Source: Thermococcaceae archaeon (GTDB lineage: Archaea; Methanobacteriota_B; Thermococci; Thermococcales; Thermococcaceae). Taken from it: a DNA stretch of 5,312 bases. Shown here one piece after another: positions 4,410 through 5,312 of this stretch. The DNA is taken from assembly GCA_026986455.1 (NCBI GenBank), contig JALSON010000103.1, positions 1-5,312 of the forward strand, in the 5' to 3' direction. The position numbers and the translations under genes were made by a program. The notes beneath the pieces are model-generated. The model did not search any database. It was not told the origin of the DNA and worked only from the letters and a program-made list of their open reading frames with translations. Position 1 is the first letter of the stretch, and each line of letters opens with the position of its first letter.

Positions 4410-5312
4410 GGGTGAAATGCCCGAACTGCGGGGCAGCCTTTGAGGCTGAAGGAGAGGGAATCGTGAAATGCCCCTACTGCGGGTTCAGGATAAGGCTCGG
4501 TGAGGCGAGGGACTTCATGTATCCCCTTAAGGTTCAGAACCCGAGGCATTTTCTGATGAGCTTTATCCGGCTTCAGAGCATCTCCCCAAACAACGTGGAT
4601 TCAAAGGCCCGGATACTTGACCAGAGGCTCTTCTACGTGCCCTTTTACGTCTTCTTCGTTGAAGCTGAGGGAAGCGCACATCACGGCTATGTGAGCGCAG
4701 AGGGATCCGGAAGGGTTGAGTTCATGAACTACATCGTTGTTCCCGCGGCTGAGGGCTTCGAGGAACTCATCAACTATCCGCCGCCTGCCAAAGGACGAAG
4801 ATATTTTGAGAGAGAAGAGATTAAAGGAGAGCTGCCTGAGAAGAAGATGGATGTTGAGGATGCCAGAAGGGCTGCTGTCGCAGCGGTCAGGGAGTCCCTG
4901 AAGAAGGAGGCCCGGAGATACTACCACTGGAGCGGAGTTGATGTGTCCCTCAGAACAAAGAGTGCGGAGCTTGAGGGACTTGTTTACTATCCCATCTGGA
5001 GGGTCATATACAAATACGGTTTCTTCACGTGCAGGGCATACGTCGATGGTGTGGATGGGAGAATCCCCTATGCCGAGTTTCCCATATCAAGCGTGAAGAG
5101 ATTCGTGAATCTAGCCCTTTCGGCGATTCTTCTGCTGACGGGGGCTTTTGTCGGAAAAATTCTCATGGGCCATGGCGTAACCGCTCCCCTCGGATCACTT
5201 GGCACAGCTTTGATAGGAGCATACCCCTCCCTGAAAAAATCCCTCCGCATAAAGGGCAGGGCGAGCGAGCATAAAATGCTGGACGAGGTTAAAGAGGAGA
5301 TAATGCCTGAAG
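4406..5312 (+). CDS. Second zinc-ribbon membrane protein, paralogue of the preceding gene (3' truncated by window)
   Basis: The frame runs from ATG 4406 to the right edge, 302 codons without a stop. The zinc ribbon has Cys5-x2-Cys8 and Cys22-x2-Cys25 (CPNCG, CPYCG), with the same CPYCGF core as its neighbour. RLFYVPFYVFFVEAEG (75-90) corresponds to FYIPLWFGRVRATG of the first protein. A charged helix (about 150-172) and YYPIWRVIYKYGFFTC (194-209) with AYVDGVDGRI (211-220) correspond to its FYPVWR and AYDGHTG segments. Hydrophobic stretches at about 233-256 and 258-274 are likely membrane helices, followed by a basic segment (KKSLRIKGR) and an acidic helix still open at the edge. The shared order over the whole length indicates an old tandem duplication. 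The pair probably makes a two-subunit membrane complex, which is inference. Function unknown. The stop lies beyond the window. Confidence 0.87.
   Translation, partial: MRVKCPNCGAAFEAEGEGIVKCPYCGFRIRLGEARDFMYPLKVQNPRHFLMSFIRLQSISPNNVDSKARILDQRLFYVPFYVFFVEAEGSAHHGYVSAEGSGRVEFMNYIVVPAAEGFEELINYPPPAKGRRYFEREEIKGELPEKKMDVEDARRAAVAAVRESLKKEARRYYHWSGVDVSLRTKSAELEGLVYYPIWRVIYKYGFFTCRAYVDGVDGRIPYAEFPISSVKRFVNLALSAILLLTGAFVGKILMGHGVTAPLGSLGTALIGAYPSLKKSLRIKGRASEHKMLDEVKEEIMPE

Overview
The window looks like a piece of a euryarchaeal genome. Evidence: TATA/BRE-type promoters close to start codons, GGTGA-type ribosome binding sites, an archaeal-style dihydropteroate synthase-family gene, QueE (used for archaeosine in archaea), and zinc-ribbon membrane proteins. 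A (hyper)thermophile such as one of the Archaeoglobales would fit, but that is a guess from gene content and AGG/AGA/GAG-rich codon use, not a proof.

Layout. (1) 2-130: the C-terminal end of an unrecognised + strand gene. (2) 165-1318: an AT-richer three-gene module behind a strong BRE/TATA promoter with a perfect 18-bp inverted repeat between TATA box and start. It encodes a secreted Pro/Gln-rich protein with a helical C-terminal domain, a 72-residue single-pass membrane protein with a near-perfect coiled-coil tail, and an ArsR-like winged-helix regulator. The regulator reading frame is intact but has no ATG, GTG or TTG start. (3) 1319-1386: a short convergent region with hairpins that recall the ends of IS200/IS605-type elements. 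(4) 1387-3059: a divergent pair, a dihydropteroate synthase-family gene on the minus strand and queE on the plus strand, sharing a 95-bp promoter region with a repeated 10-mer. Both enzymes belong to routes that start from GTP-derived pterins. (5) 3060-3377: a 318-bp gap holding a candidate C/D-box guide RNA with its own TATA box, then the promoter of the next operon. (6) 3378-5312: two overlapping, distantly paralogous genes for zinc-ribbon membrane proteins of unknown function, the second cut by the window edge.

How the parts fit. The first module reads like a self-regulated envelope unit: an exported protein, a membrane partner with a cytoplasmic coiled coil, and a cytoplasmic repressor whose likely operator sits at the module's own promoter. 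The two zinc-ribbon proteins are probably co-translated and may form a heteromeric membrane complex. These two groups, with the candidate guide RNA, are the least described content. The DHPS-queE part is housekeeping.
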